Position numbers and translations under genes: made by a program
Assembly: GCF_963662255.1 (NCBI RefSeq)
Contig: NC_085047.1
Span: 108,184,181-108,248,180, forward strand
DNA from: Cinclus cinclus
Lineage: Eukaryota > Chordata > Aves > Passeriformes > Cinclidae
Length of the DNA: 64,000 bases
Reading direction: 5' to 3'
Notes under the pieces: generated by a model
The model's database searches: none
Seen by the model: the letters and a program-made list of their open reading frames with translations, nothing else
What the model was told of the DNA's origin: nothing
Shown: positions 12,901-22,960 of the stretch, one piece after another
Numbering within the stretch: position 1 is the first letter of the stretch
Layout: each line of letters opens with the position of its first letter

Positions 12901-14394
12901 CATCTGGGGCAATTCTGTGATTCTTAAACCGATTCTGTTTCTTATTCATCATAGATAATACACCAGGGAATTTTTCCTAATTAAGAAGCACAAGTGTTTG
13001 CTCGATGTCTACAGCTAACATCTAAATCCTAATACTTCTTTATAGCAGGAAACTTGAAAAACATTTTAGAGCTATTTGAGATTTCACACTTATTATGAAG
13101 TAACTAACATATTGCCACTGAAGCTGATCTGGAAAGAGACTTTCCAAGTGAAACAGAGTATAAGGGATAATTAGGAAATGCATAGGTAACATTTCCTGTC
13201 TAGCTATTCAGAGAGCGTATGTTCTCAATTATGAATTTTTAAAGGGGGAAATCAATCTGAACATTGAAAGTAATTACAAGTTACAGGAAAACAAAAATGT
13301 AGGAAGGAAGCATTCAGTTCAAAGTTGTAAGTGCTTAGCAGTAAAGTTACTGCCTTCAACTTCACTTTCTGAAAATTACATGGACCTGAAGATATTTTTA
13401 TTAATCTTTAAGTTTTCTCATCTCCAATCAGCGACTGCCCAACTACTTCATTACACACTAACAGGACAAGACTTTAAACGAAGGGGGCTTTTTCTGTCTT
13501 ACACTCAGTCTGAATTTTATATCCTCTAAACTGCAAGTGTTCTAAGTATGGAACAGGGAACATGTGCTGCTATAAGAGGTAGCACAGCCAGCCTAACCAG
13601 GAATGACTATGGAGACAGCTCACCAGATACTTCTTTCACATTCTCATGGTGCAGAAACCCAATGAGAAGAAGATACAGAAGCCAAAAGAAGGCCTTTGGG
13701 GGAAAAAAATTAAACAAATACCACCTAACTCTTCACCACTTCCTAATACCCATGGGCAATACACATCCTCTTAAATGCCACATTGAAGAAGAAGCAGTTA
13801 TTATGAGAAGAAACAGTAGAGTGATAGCATCAGAAAAAAACAGGAGGTCTTCAGGAGCTGCATCGCTGAGACTTCAGTGGGAAAGCACCAAATTGTGCTG
13901 CAAAAGTGTCTTTACACTACCTGAGTAAAAGCAATATTCATAAAATTTATCACAGAAACCATAAGTTCTACTTACTACTACCCAAACGCTTCTAGGCTGA
14001 AATTGCCATAGCAGTCCTAACTATTCCATAATGCATGACAAGAGCTTTGTTGCTGTTTTTTACTGGTACAAGAGAGACAATTTATAAAAAGTCACTTAAC
14101 CATCTAAGGACATGACTATATTAAGGTTTGTTTACTGGGCAAGCACATATGCCTTGAGAAGAGTTAAACAAACTTGTAGCTCCACATGCAGTCGCGCTGC
14201 GAATGAGTAAATGCTGAATGGTCTATAAATACGTTCACCAACAAGGATTTGGTTTCTTTCTAGGACTTAAACCAAATAAACAACAAAACAAACAAACAAA
14301 AAAAATAAAATTAAAAAAAAAAAGGCCAAGATACCTGAAACTTTATCCTCTGTTGGGAGCGTTACATGTGCTCCCATTTACATCTTTAACAACC
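9969..14394. other. AT-rich non-coding DNA, probable utrophin intron
   Basis: No exon, RNA gene or classifiable repeat was recognised. The 126-codon plus frame at 13548-13928 and the frame at 12023-12262 resemble no protein known to me. An A-rich low-complexity patch lies at 14278-14323, just outside the CpG island. If utrophin is correct, this is the part of the first coding intron nearest the promoter, where intronic enhancers often lie. No specific element could be identified. Confidence 0.5.
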
Positions 14395-14654
14395 TGCCCG
14401 CCAGCACAAGCGGCACAGGCACAGCCCCAGGCAGGGGACGCCCGGGAGTCCCGCACAGTGACACTCATTTTTAGTTTACTGGGACACGGACACGAGCGTG
14501 GCGCTCGTCACGCCGAGATGCGCGATTCGCCCTGCGAGCCCAAGGAGAGCCCCTTCTACGCCGCACGGCGAAAGGAAAAGTTCAGTTAATACAAAAAGTA
14601 ATTTCGCAAAGCGGTGCCAAATAAAACTCCCGAGCGCTGGATGCGCCGCCCGCC

Positions 14655-14719
14655 GCGGAGCAGGGAGCGGAGCGGGGCAGGGAGCGGAGCAGGGAGCGGA
14701 GCGGGGCAGGGAGCGGAGC
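14655..14719. repeat. GC-rich minisatellite beside the splice donor
   Basis: The plus strand alternates the units GGGGCAGGGAGCGGAGC and AGGGAGCGGAGC, giving a composite period of about 29 bases. The array ends four bases short of the GT at 14723-14722. In the minus-strand transcript it would be a C/T-rich run (CTCCGCTCCCTGCCCC type) forming the first bases of the intron. Such an array is expected to vary in length between individuals. Confidence 0.85.
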
Positions 14720-14723
14720 CTAC

Positions 14724-14808
14724 CCGAGCGGCTGCGGATCACATCGCGGAACTCATCGGCGGCCGCTTCGCCGCCCGCAGCGGGGCCGAGGCGTCCCGGC
14801 TCAGCCAT
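14724..14808 (-). CDS. UTRN: Probable first coding exon of utrophin (N-terminus only)
   Basis: Seen: a minus-strand ATG at 14808, with G at -3 and +4, opens 28 codons plus one base. The peptide starts MAEPG, passes through an Ala/Gly-rich stretch and ends DEFRDVIRSRS. A donor GTAGGC follows at 14723, giving phase 1. No other minus-strand ATG lies between 14809 and 15407, which supports this start. Recalled: vertebrate utrophin A begins MAKYG, continues NEFSDIIKSRSDEHNDVQ into the first calponin-homology domain, and splices in phase 1 inside the Asp codon. A split G|AY codon here would give that same Asp. Utrophin is the dystrophin paralogue that links F-actin to the dystroglycan complex at the sarcolemma and neuromuscular junction. 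The exon lies before the actin-binding domain, which would be encoded to the left of the window. The 5' part is more GC-rich and Ala/Gly-rich than the form I recall. It could be an alternative first exon or a chance resemblance in an unrelated gene. Confidence 0.55.
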
Positions 14809-15340
14809 GCCCCAGGAGCGGCCGAGGGAGGCGGGGAGCGAGGGTGGAGGGCCCGGGCCGGGCCAGGTGCGGTGTGGTGCGGCGCCGCCCGCCCTGAAAT
14901 AGCGGAGGATGGAGAGGAGCAGGGAGCGAGCAGGGCTCCCCCGGGGCAGGAGCGGCCCCAGCGCACCGCCCGCGGCAGCGAGGGGGCGGGCGGGACGGAG
15001 CCTCCCTGTCCCTGGCAGCGGCCCAGGGGTGCCAGCTTTGCTGGGGGAGTATCCTCTCAGCCGCACGTCGCTGCGGCCCCGAGCTGCCCTCGGAGCCCCG
15101 GCGGAGGGGTCAGGGCAGTCGCGCCCCCCGGCTGCCCCCCGGAGCTGCCCGTGCCCCGCAGCGCTGCCCGGCCCGGGCAGTTCCCGTGTCTGCCCCGCGG
15201 GGTGCGAGCCCTGCAGCGGGGATCACACGACAAACGCGCTGGAGTTTGTCTTCTGCCCCCTCTTTTGTAGCTCGTTCTCCGTAGGGCGAAGGTCCTGAAC
15301 GCCTCGTCCCGTGGCACTGCTCCAAAGCCCCCCGAGTGGC

Positions 15341-18300
15341 AGCCTATTGGCACCTGCAGGCTGGCCAAATCCCTCCTCCGTTTCTAGGAAAGCGGGACAC
15401 AGGAAAACATTTCCTCTTGTGTTTAATACAGCAAAGGCGCATCTTTGTCCCCACTCGCCGTAGTCAAGGGATAAAATGCACCCCGCTGGCACTGCTTCCT
15501 TGCAACCTTCCATTAAGTGTCAATTTGGATGGCTGCCACCAGCCCACCATTATTCCTTTCCCTTCAATTTTCTCTCCACATCAACTTTCAGGACTTGCCC
15601 TTTATGCTGTTTCCCTCATCTCTCTGGGCCCCCAGGAAGATTGCATCACCTTATGGGGAAAGTAACCAGGCACAGGAAATAAATGTTCCTGGATGTATTT
15701 AAACACCCGCTCTCCGTACAAGACAAACCCAAGCTCTTAAAAATTGCTGCTTAAAATACAGACCAGCAAAGAATCACCTGTTTTGCTGGTTTATAGGGCA
15801 ACGATGTAGTGTGTTTAATAAAAATGTAGCCTAAGTGTTACTCAGCTTTCACACCAATTCATAGATAATTCATAAACAGATATAGAGGGACAGGAAATTA
15901 AGGATATAAGCTGTAGAAAGGATGTATGACTTCCTTGTACTTGTGTAGATAAACGACTTGCACCTCGACATGTATTCCAGTGTATATCAGATGAAACGTA
16001 CTCTTTTGAAGAAAACGGAGTCAAACAGAAGAGAACTAGGTAAGAAAACCAGGTCAGAGACAACGAACCAATAAGAGGAAAATTATTTACAGTCAGCAAG
16101 GCACGTGTGGTGGATTATGAGGAAAGGGGCTTGTCCCCATGTGAAACAGTGGGACACACCCTCCACAAAAGGGGTGACTCAGGGCTGGGTTCTCCCCTCC
16201 TGTTGTTCAGAAACAGTTTTAAGAGATTAAGTAGATGAGGAGTTTTTAAATAATCTGATACTTCCAAAAGCATTTTAAGGTTTGTTTGTGATGATCAGTG
16301 TTCATTACTTTAACAAATTGAGTGGGAAAAGAATGAAGCATTGCCAGCCTTAAATGCTAAAAAATTACTCAGAAAACGTGTGAAATTGTCCTTGGATTAT
16401 TCGGGGGGGAGATATCATATTTCTTTGTCCATATTCCCATTTTCAGTTCTGTCTGGTTGCCCCTGGTGTGTGCCAACTCTCACAAACTTACAGTGATGCA
16501 ATTTTGGCTCCCACCACAGGGATTCTTGCTAGAAAACCTGTCGGAGATCAAATTTCAGGCTGGGTTACACCAGCTAGTGAGGAGAGCCTGTAGTTTCTCC
16601 TCCAATATTACCATTCTGTTTCGTACCCTGTTATAGCCCACTGCCGAGTTTTTCCCAAGCTATCAGCTAGATTCTCCCAGTCCCGCAGCAATCCAGACAT
16701 TCGGTAATTCTGTCTCCCCATGTCTTGGTTTCTCGGTCTCTGCATCTCCTTTTAAGCTGACTTGTTTTTTGCATTCTGGTGTGCTGGGGAAGGTGGCAGT
16801 TCCCGCACGCCTTCCCCTCCCCCATAACATGCCCAGCATTGCAGAATTTAAAATAGGATTCATGCACTTCTCAACAGCTGATCCAAAGCCTCTCATACGT
16901 TCTGTTCTGTCTTTACAACCCATGTGGGGAGACAGTATAGCTGCTTCCCTCTTCTTATTCCAGCTCGTCTTCTCTCTGTTCCGGAGGCCAAAATGAAGGG
17001 ACAATAATTTAACCTCAATTTGGCCAAGTTGTGATCACTGTTCTTCCATAACAGCAATGTAGGAGGAAGGTAATCAGGATAGAGGCAAAAATTTCATTGG
17101 ACTGACACTTGTCACTCCAGACTGCCTGTATCAGTAGCCAAAAATCTCATTATTACGATTTGACAACAGGAAGAACACTATCTTATATTAATATGTGCTT
17201 ATATTCAGCATTTAAGAACACATCCTTAAATGTCGAGTCTGTTCTTCTTTGTTTTAGAAACCCAGCAAGATTGCATGCAGAACTTCAGGGCTAGAAGTCT
17301 TAACAGATTCGATTCACTTTATGAGCAGCCATGCTCCCTTGTGTTCAGTACTTCACATTTTGGTAAAAAGTAAAAATTCTGCATCCCAACTCTGCAAACA
17401 CTACGTACATATATATCTACACACACATGTGTATGTGTGCAGCACCACTGTTGGCTGAGTTCAGAGACCCTGAAGCAAGGGTTCCCTGCTTTTCCTACAC
17501 TACAATTATCATTCTGCTTAAGGGTCTCGCTTCCCCACAAACAGGAATCTTGTTTGAGACAGATCTGGTCTCCAGGAAGCTAATCTAATCACAAAACTTT
17601 CTGAAGTATTTAAACTCCTGAAGTCCAAATCAAGGTAAGACACTAGAGCAACATATATTACATTCTTTCGATAAAGTTATTCCATCATGTTTATCAGTGG
17701 AAAGAAAAGGTTTTATATACCTCTTTCCCAGACAAATTATTCTATTCACGAAGAGGGTTTTCTATCAATGCCCCTAAATGTCACAGTAAATGTCTCCAAC
17801 TTGCAACTACCAAATAGCAGTGAGATTGGTTTGTGACACTGTCTAATCATGTAGAATCCCTGCATCTAAAATTCTCCCTGATTTCAGCAACAGTACATGT
17901 GTGTTTTGAGCTCAGATGCAGAGAACTCTTTGATCACACTGCTGCCTGTAACATTGTAAAACCTGCATTCAACACACTGTGAATTTTGAAACATGTCGCT
18001 TCTTTAAACCTCAGTGGAAACTATCATTCCCAAAATTTAGTAACATATTGTATGCTTAAAAGAAGAAAAAAACCACAGAATAAACAATACGTAATCGGCT
18101 GGTTTTGATAGTATTTGACATGTAACTTTTAAAGTCATTCTCTGGGATGCATATGTGTGTATATGTGTTCATGTAGAACATACGTTGTTTGTTTCTTAAG
18201 GATGAAGGAGTATGGTCAGGATCAATGATGCTAAATAAGAACTGACAACGCTTGCTAGTCAATTCTTGTCCCAGAAAACAAGTTTCACTCAGTTAATAGT

Positions 18301-21300
18301 CACCATGGAAAATCTTACACTGTGTTTTTAATATATGCTATTGGAATTATTTGGTTAGATTTTTATCAAAAGTTGAGGCTGGTTAATTAAAATACTAGGG
18401 AGGCCTTCAGTTAGAAATTACATTTTAGGATGGACATTGTATTTTATTTATTTTATTTATAATGACAATTAATAAAAGACAATTTCAGTAAATTATTGAC
18501 TTAATAATAGACTCTCAAACATGATCAGAGTCTGAGGCTGGATGTTCTGAGTGATAGGTTATCTGTCCTTAAAGGCATCTGTATGCTTTGAGTCCACTTA
18601 AATATACTGATCTTTTTTTAGATGCATGTTTAAAGACAGACTTGTGGTTAGTCATGTTAAGGCAGCTGCTTATTGTCAACTACAAGCCGAAATAAGCATT
18701 TGCTTGTTCAAAATTAGTCTTTATCCACAATCTTCATTAATATAAACAATCTAATAAATATTAAAATAGACCAAAAGATTATATGGGAAGATATCCCAGC
18801 TTTCAGGTCAGTAATCATAATCCTTGGCAAGAAAGGTGTAAAACTTCAGGAGAAAATTTAACATTCTGGATTAAAATCTTTTTTAAAGCGTACAAAACCA
18901 TGCATGCCTTTTCCAGGAGGTCATGTTATATTCTGGCTCTGCCAGGCCATTTGTGATGCATCAGAAATATTTCTAAAGCTTGATTAATCTAGGTAAGGGA
19001 GCTGTTTGTAAAAGTCTATGAAACACTGTCCTCCCTGAAAAAAAGAAGTTCTTTATCTTAACCACAGTGAATGACCTATCCTATATTAAAACTAGTTTTC
19101 TTGGCTATGTAGGATTTTGATTCTCATATTATCTTTTAATTACTCTATAAATCAAAATGAATAAACAGTCAGAAAAGTATATAAAAGCTTTCCTTGTGAT
19201 AATTTATGCTTTAAAATGATGGCTTTGAAGCAAAAAGGAAGTATGGCTGTGCTACAGACTTCATCTGCTCTAACTAATTTATGGCATCTCCCTCAGCTAA
19301 CAAGAATCACATGGAGTAAATGGAAAATGAGCCTCTACTGGTATTGAAAATAAAGAAGTAATTTATTTCCATCTTTCAGAAGTGCTATTCAAAACTGCAT
19401 ATAGGCTTTTGTCACAGCTGATTAAAAAGCTTGGGTTTCATCTTAGAATTAGTTTTATAATCTATTGAAGCAAAACTGAAAGTCAGCACTCTAAATACAC
19501 TGAAAAACCTGAAAGCTTATTTTCTGATAAGTACTTACTAAATTGGTGACCTGCTTACCTCCTAGGAACACAAACACTGGTGAAAGGCACAAAATCTTGT
19601 CATGGGCTTCCTCACAAGTTTATGATGGATCATGTTATGCCTTTGTTCTGCCTTTTTTTTTTTTGCCACTACGATGTTTGTAAAATTGAAGATGTATTAG
19701 AAAGATTTACACATAAAGTAGTGCTGTGAAATGTTTACTTTAGATTTGATTTTTGGTGTACTAAATTCTGTAGAAAAAGGTATGTTGAATCTTTAATAAA
19801 AAGGTCTTTAAGTAACTGAAACTAAACAAAAAAAAATGCCAAAAGGAATTATTTATTGCACAATGATGCAACCTGTATTAAAAAGTTACAAAATAACCTC
19901 TCAGTTACAGCACTCATAACCATATTTACAAAGGCAATCAGCAGTGCCTCATGCATAGACTTAAGCACTCTGTGAAGTAATTACATTTTCATAGCTATCA
20001 TTAGGCATCTTTTGGCTTATACTGTCATGTACAGTAAATGCTTAAATGTCTTGGTCCCTATCTTCAAAGATATTGCGACATCTAGTTCTCATTTTTAATT
20101 TATAACAATTAGGGACCACTAGGGACCTTTTCCCAAAGCCAAAGTATTTGAAATTTTGTCTGTGTTGGAAACTTGTGAACAAAACTAGATTGTCACAATA
20201 ATCTGGATCCAACCCTGCTGTGCCTACAACTTCAATAAAATAGTCTTTCTTATTTTTTTTTAAGTGTTCTTCATCAAATTTTTATACTATTTCTATTAGT
20301 ATCATAGTCCATTACAAATAATCCAGAGTAGATATATCTACATTTGGACAAAACTGTCCATCACATCCAAGGAACACTCAGTCCATGAATGAAGTGGTTT
20401 AGTTCCAGAGAGTCGTCATCATTACCCAAAATAAAATGTCTGCAAACTCAAGGAAAGCTTTTCTCTCCCATATTCTATTCTTCTCAACATCATTGTAGTA
20501 TTTATTTTAAACAGAAAACTATGCTCTTTTTTTTTTAAAATTTTGTTTTCTCCTTTCTTGTGTGTGTTATATAGAAGGTTTGCATTTCCTGTAATAAACA
20601 TTCCTGAATCCCTAAAAGGTTCTGAAAAAAGTCTAATATGTTAGTGTGAGCTGTATTCAATCTAAATTTATATGTGTCCTTCATGGTTGTTTAGCATGTC
20701 TGCTGAGGCTACCATTTACAGAGGAAGTGTTAAAGAATAGATCACTATCTGTGTGGCATATGCATGATTATATACATAGAGTAATAAGTTATGGTTTGTT
20801 CCTTATGCCTAGAAGAATTCTTTTCCTTCAGTCAAAAAACAAAACAAAAGAAAAAAACAAACCCGTTTCACTCTCCATTTTCCTAGTCTTGCATAAGTCT
20901 AAGTTCACTTGTTAAATTTTAGGAACTCGAGCAGAGGTGGAAAAAAATATGCAAATAATAGTTCTGTAATTGACTTAATAATAAAGTTCGACAACAAATA
21001 TTTGAACACAAATAAAATTACAAAGTCTTGCTCTGAGTGCCATACACCTGAAGCAGAAAATTCAAAGGCATTAATCAAAATGACCCAGCATTGTGTTAAG
21101 TAGAGAACCACTAACTACATAAATTGGTAAAAGGGTGCAATAAAACAAGGCAATGATCAAGTACTTCTCCTTCACCTTGCTGGTAAAATGGCACTTAGTT
21201 TATGTTTATAAGCACTAATGTCTAAGAAATAAAATGTTATTCTAAAGAGCAAATATTAAGGAACTTGAGCCTTTGGGTCCTAGGAAACTGTTGTTAAAGA

Positions 21301-22552
21301 AGCAAAAAGCTTCTATGGCTTAGAGATGTTCAGGTAACTTGGATGTGCTGCAGCTTGAGAATGGGGCAGAACACAAGTATGATATTTTTCTGAAATGGTT
21401 AAATCCTTGAAAAGCAGAAAGAGTAGAGAAACTATTCTAACTGTTAAAACTGTAATTGCCAGCTCAGGTTTGCATGAATTTACAGAGGCCTTTTTAACAT
21501 GAGGTTAATTAGCAAGGATTTTCAAAGTCTTTTCCCATCTCTGCACAAGTCTAGCACAGCCCAGGAGCAGCTGATATTTTTTACCAGTACATTGTCGCTC
21601 ACCTGTCTGTGTGACATCAGTGTGCAGTCACAATTCAATTCCAGCCAGTCGTATTTGCACATTACTGAGCCACGCTGTAATTGGAATTAATTAATTAATT
21701 AATGGACTCTCACATTGCCTCTCCCAGGAAATCCAAGGACCACCATACACCTCTGGGGGCCAAGTACCTGCCTCTTTTAAGACTAGTCTTGGAGCAAGGC
21801 TCCACTGGGGTTTTTTGCCATCAAGTTCTCTGTGGAGGAAACCAGATTTCATATTCCTGGACTGACTGTCAGGGATCATCAGCAAACGTAAAATTCACAT
21901 TCAAAATATTTGCAACAAGCTCCTATTTCTGAATGACATTTTGTCAAAGGCTTTTTAAATTATTTTCATCCTCAAATGTATCTACACAATGACCTGTCAG
22001 CTATGAGGCAACTGCTCTGATAAATCATTGTGATTGTAGAGGAATTTCCACCAAAATGTTTTAAATAATTGCATTATATTGAAGGGTTAATGTCTAAAAA
22101 GGATTGGAGAAGTTAGAAAGAAGTATTTGAATCTTTCCTCTCAACCAAAACAAAGGAAAAACACAGTAAGAGGTCATTCTTCTCTTGTGAAATTCTTCAA
22201 TTACCTGCAGAGTTAAAATAAGCTTTTAGTCATATCTGTTCATTATTGAAATATATTAGCAAGTCTGAACAACTTATATATTAATTCAGCCATGGGGGTC
22301 TTTTTCTGCTCTGAACGGTGTTCTTCTCTTTCAAATATTTGTAAAGAAGACATGTGCCCAGCACATTGAATCCAAATTCTTACAGTTGAAATATTGAAGG
22401 AAACACAGTTAGAAAAGTATCTCTTCAGACCACTGAGGTGTCTGCCAGCAAACCTAATGTGCACAGTCAGAAATCAGTTCATGTATGAATCACCCAGCAT
22501 GGCCATGGCCCTGAAACACTTCAGGATTAATTTCATATGTTTGGTTTCTATT
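15341..22552. other. AT-rich flank upstream of the CpG island
   Basis: No gene or classifiable transposon was found. An AP-1 core TGACTCA lies at 16175-16181 and an ETS/N-box-like TTCCGG at 16979-16984, about 2.2 kb upstream of the putative start codon; both are short and may be chance. An alternating AC/GT patch at 17418-17440 and a short AATT repeat at 21687-21703 are simple sequence. The minus frame at 16663-17004 (113 codons) has no recognisable product. Confidence 0.5.
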
Positions 22553-22960
22553 CTTACACCTGTCAGGGTGCAGCAAGAGCTGAGCAGCTCCCCTGGGGCT
22601 GGAACGTGGGCAGGGCAGGGCAGGGCTGGGTAGTCTGGGTCCAACTCTCTGTGGCAGCCCAGAGCATCTGGGGGCACTGGGGAGGTGAAGTGCTGGACAC
22701 TGGGCACCTGCCTGGCTTTGTGCATGTCTGGGACTGGGACCTGAGCCACTGGGTGAGCCCAGCTCCGTGGCACCCCTGGCTGGGAAGGACAGGGCTGTGG
22801 GGAGATGGAGGCTGGTCCTTCTGCTGGGGTGCTGGAGCAGGGCTGGTGATCCCAGGGGGGTGACTTGGGGTCCCCAGTTGTCAGCAGGTGGATGTAGGGG
22901 GGCTGGGCAGGGGCAGGCAGGGCTGGAGGTCACAAAATGGGGCTGGGTGATGGCACCTGA
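22553..22960 (+). repeat. G-rich block with quadruplex motifs
   Basis: The plus strand is strongly G-rich over about 400 bases, with repeated GGGCAGG, GGGCTGG and CTGGG words, in otherwise AT-rich sequence. Two stretches meet the usual G-quadruplex rule: five GGG runs with two-base loops at 22608-22630, and runs at 22897-22922 with loops of two, two and six. The three overlapping open frames here are compositional. It may be the internal part of an unidentified LTR or a decayed minisatellite. Confidence 0.6.

Larger units (their letters stand above)
14395..15340 (-). promoter_or_regulatory. CpG island promoter over the first coding exon
   Basis: This is the only long stretch dense in CpG, and it is flanked on both sides by AT-rich DNA. 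It covers the minus-strand coding exon and about 500 bases upstream of it. No TATA box is visible. A GC box (GGGGCGGGC) lies at 14983-14991, and a CCAAT box on the minus strand lies at 15346-15350, just outside the island. With no minus-strand ATG for about 600 nt upstream of 14808, the stretch 14809 to roughly 15250 is a plausible 5' UTR. The transcription start cannot be placed from sequence alone. Bidirectional activity is possible because the plus-strand side shows no stronger signal. Confidence 0.75.

Noticed and set aside
14476..15066. 196-codon minus-strand frame read as one protein
   Set aside because: Its upstream end is a GTG, and it reads through the splice donor and minisatellite. 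Only 14724-14808 is taken as coding.
14614..15270. 218-codon plus-strand frame and overlapping frames across the CpG island
   Set aside because: GC-rich DNA lacks stop codons by composition. The frame starts at GTG rather than ATG, is Arg/Ala/Pro/Gly-rich and matches nothing known.
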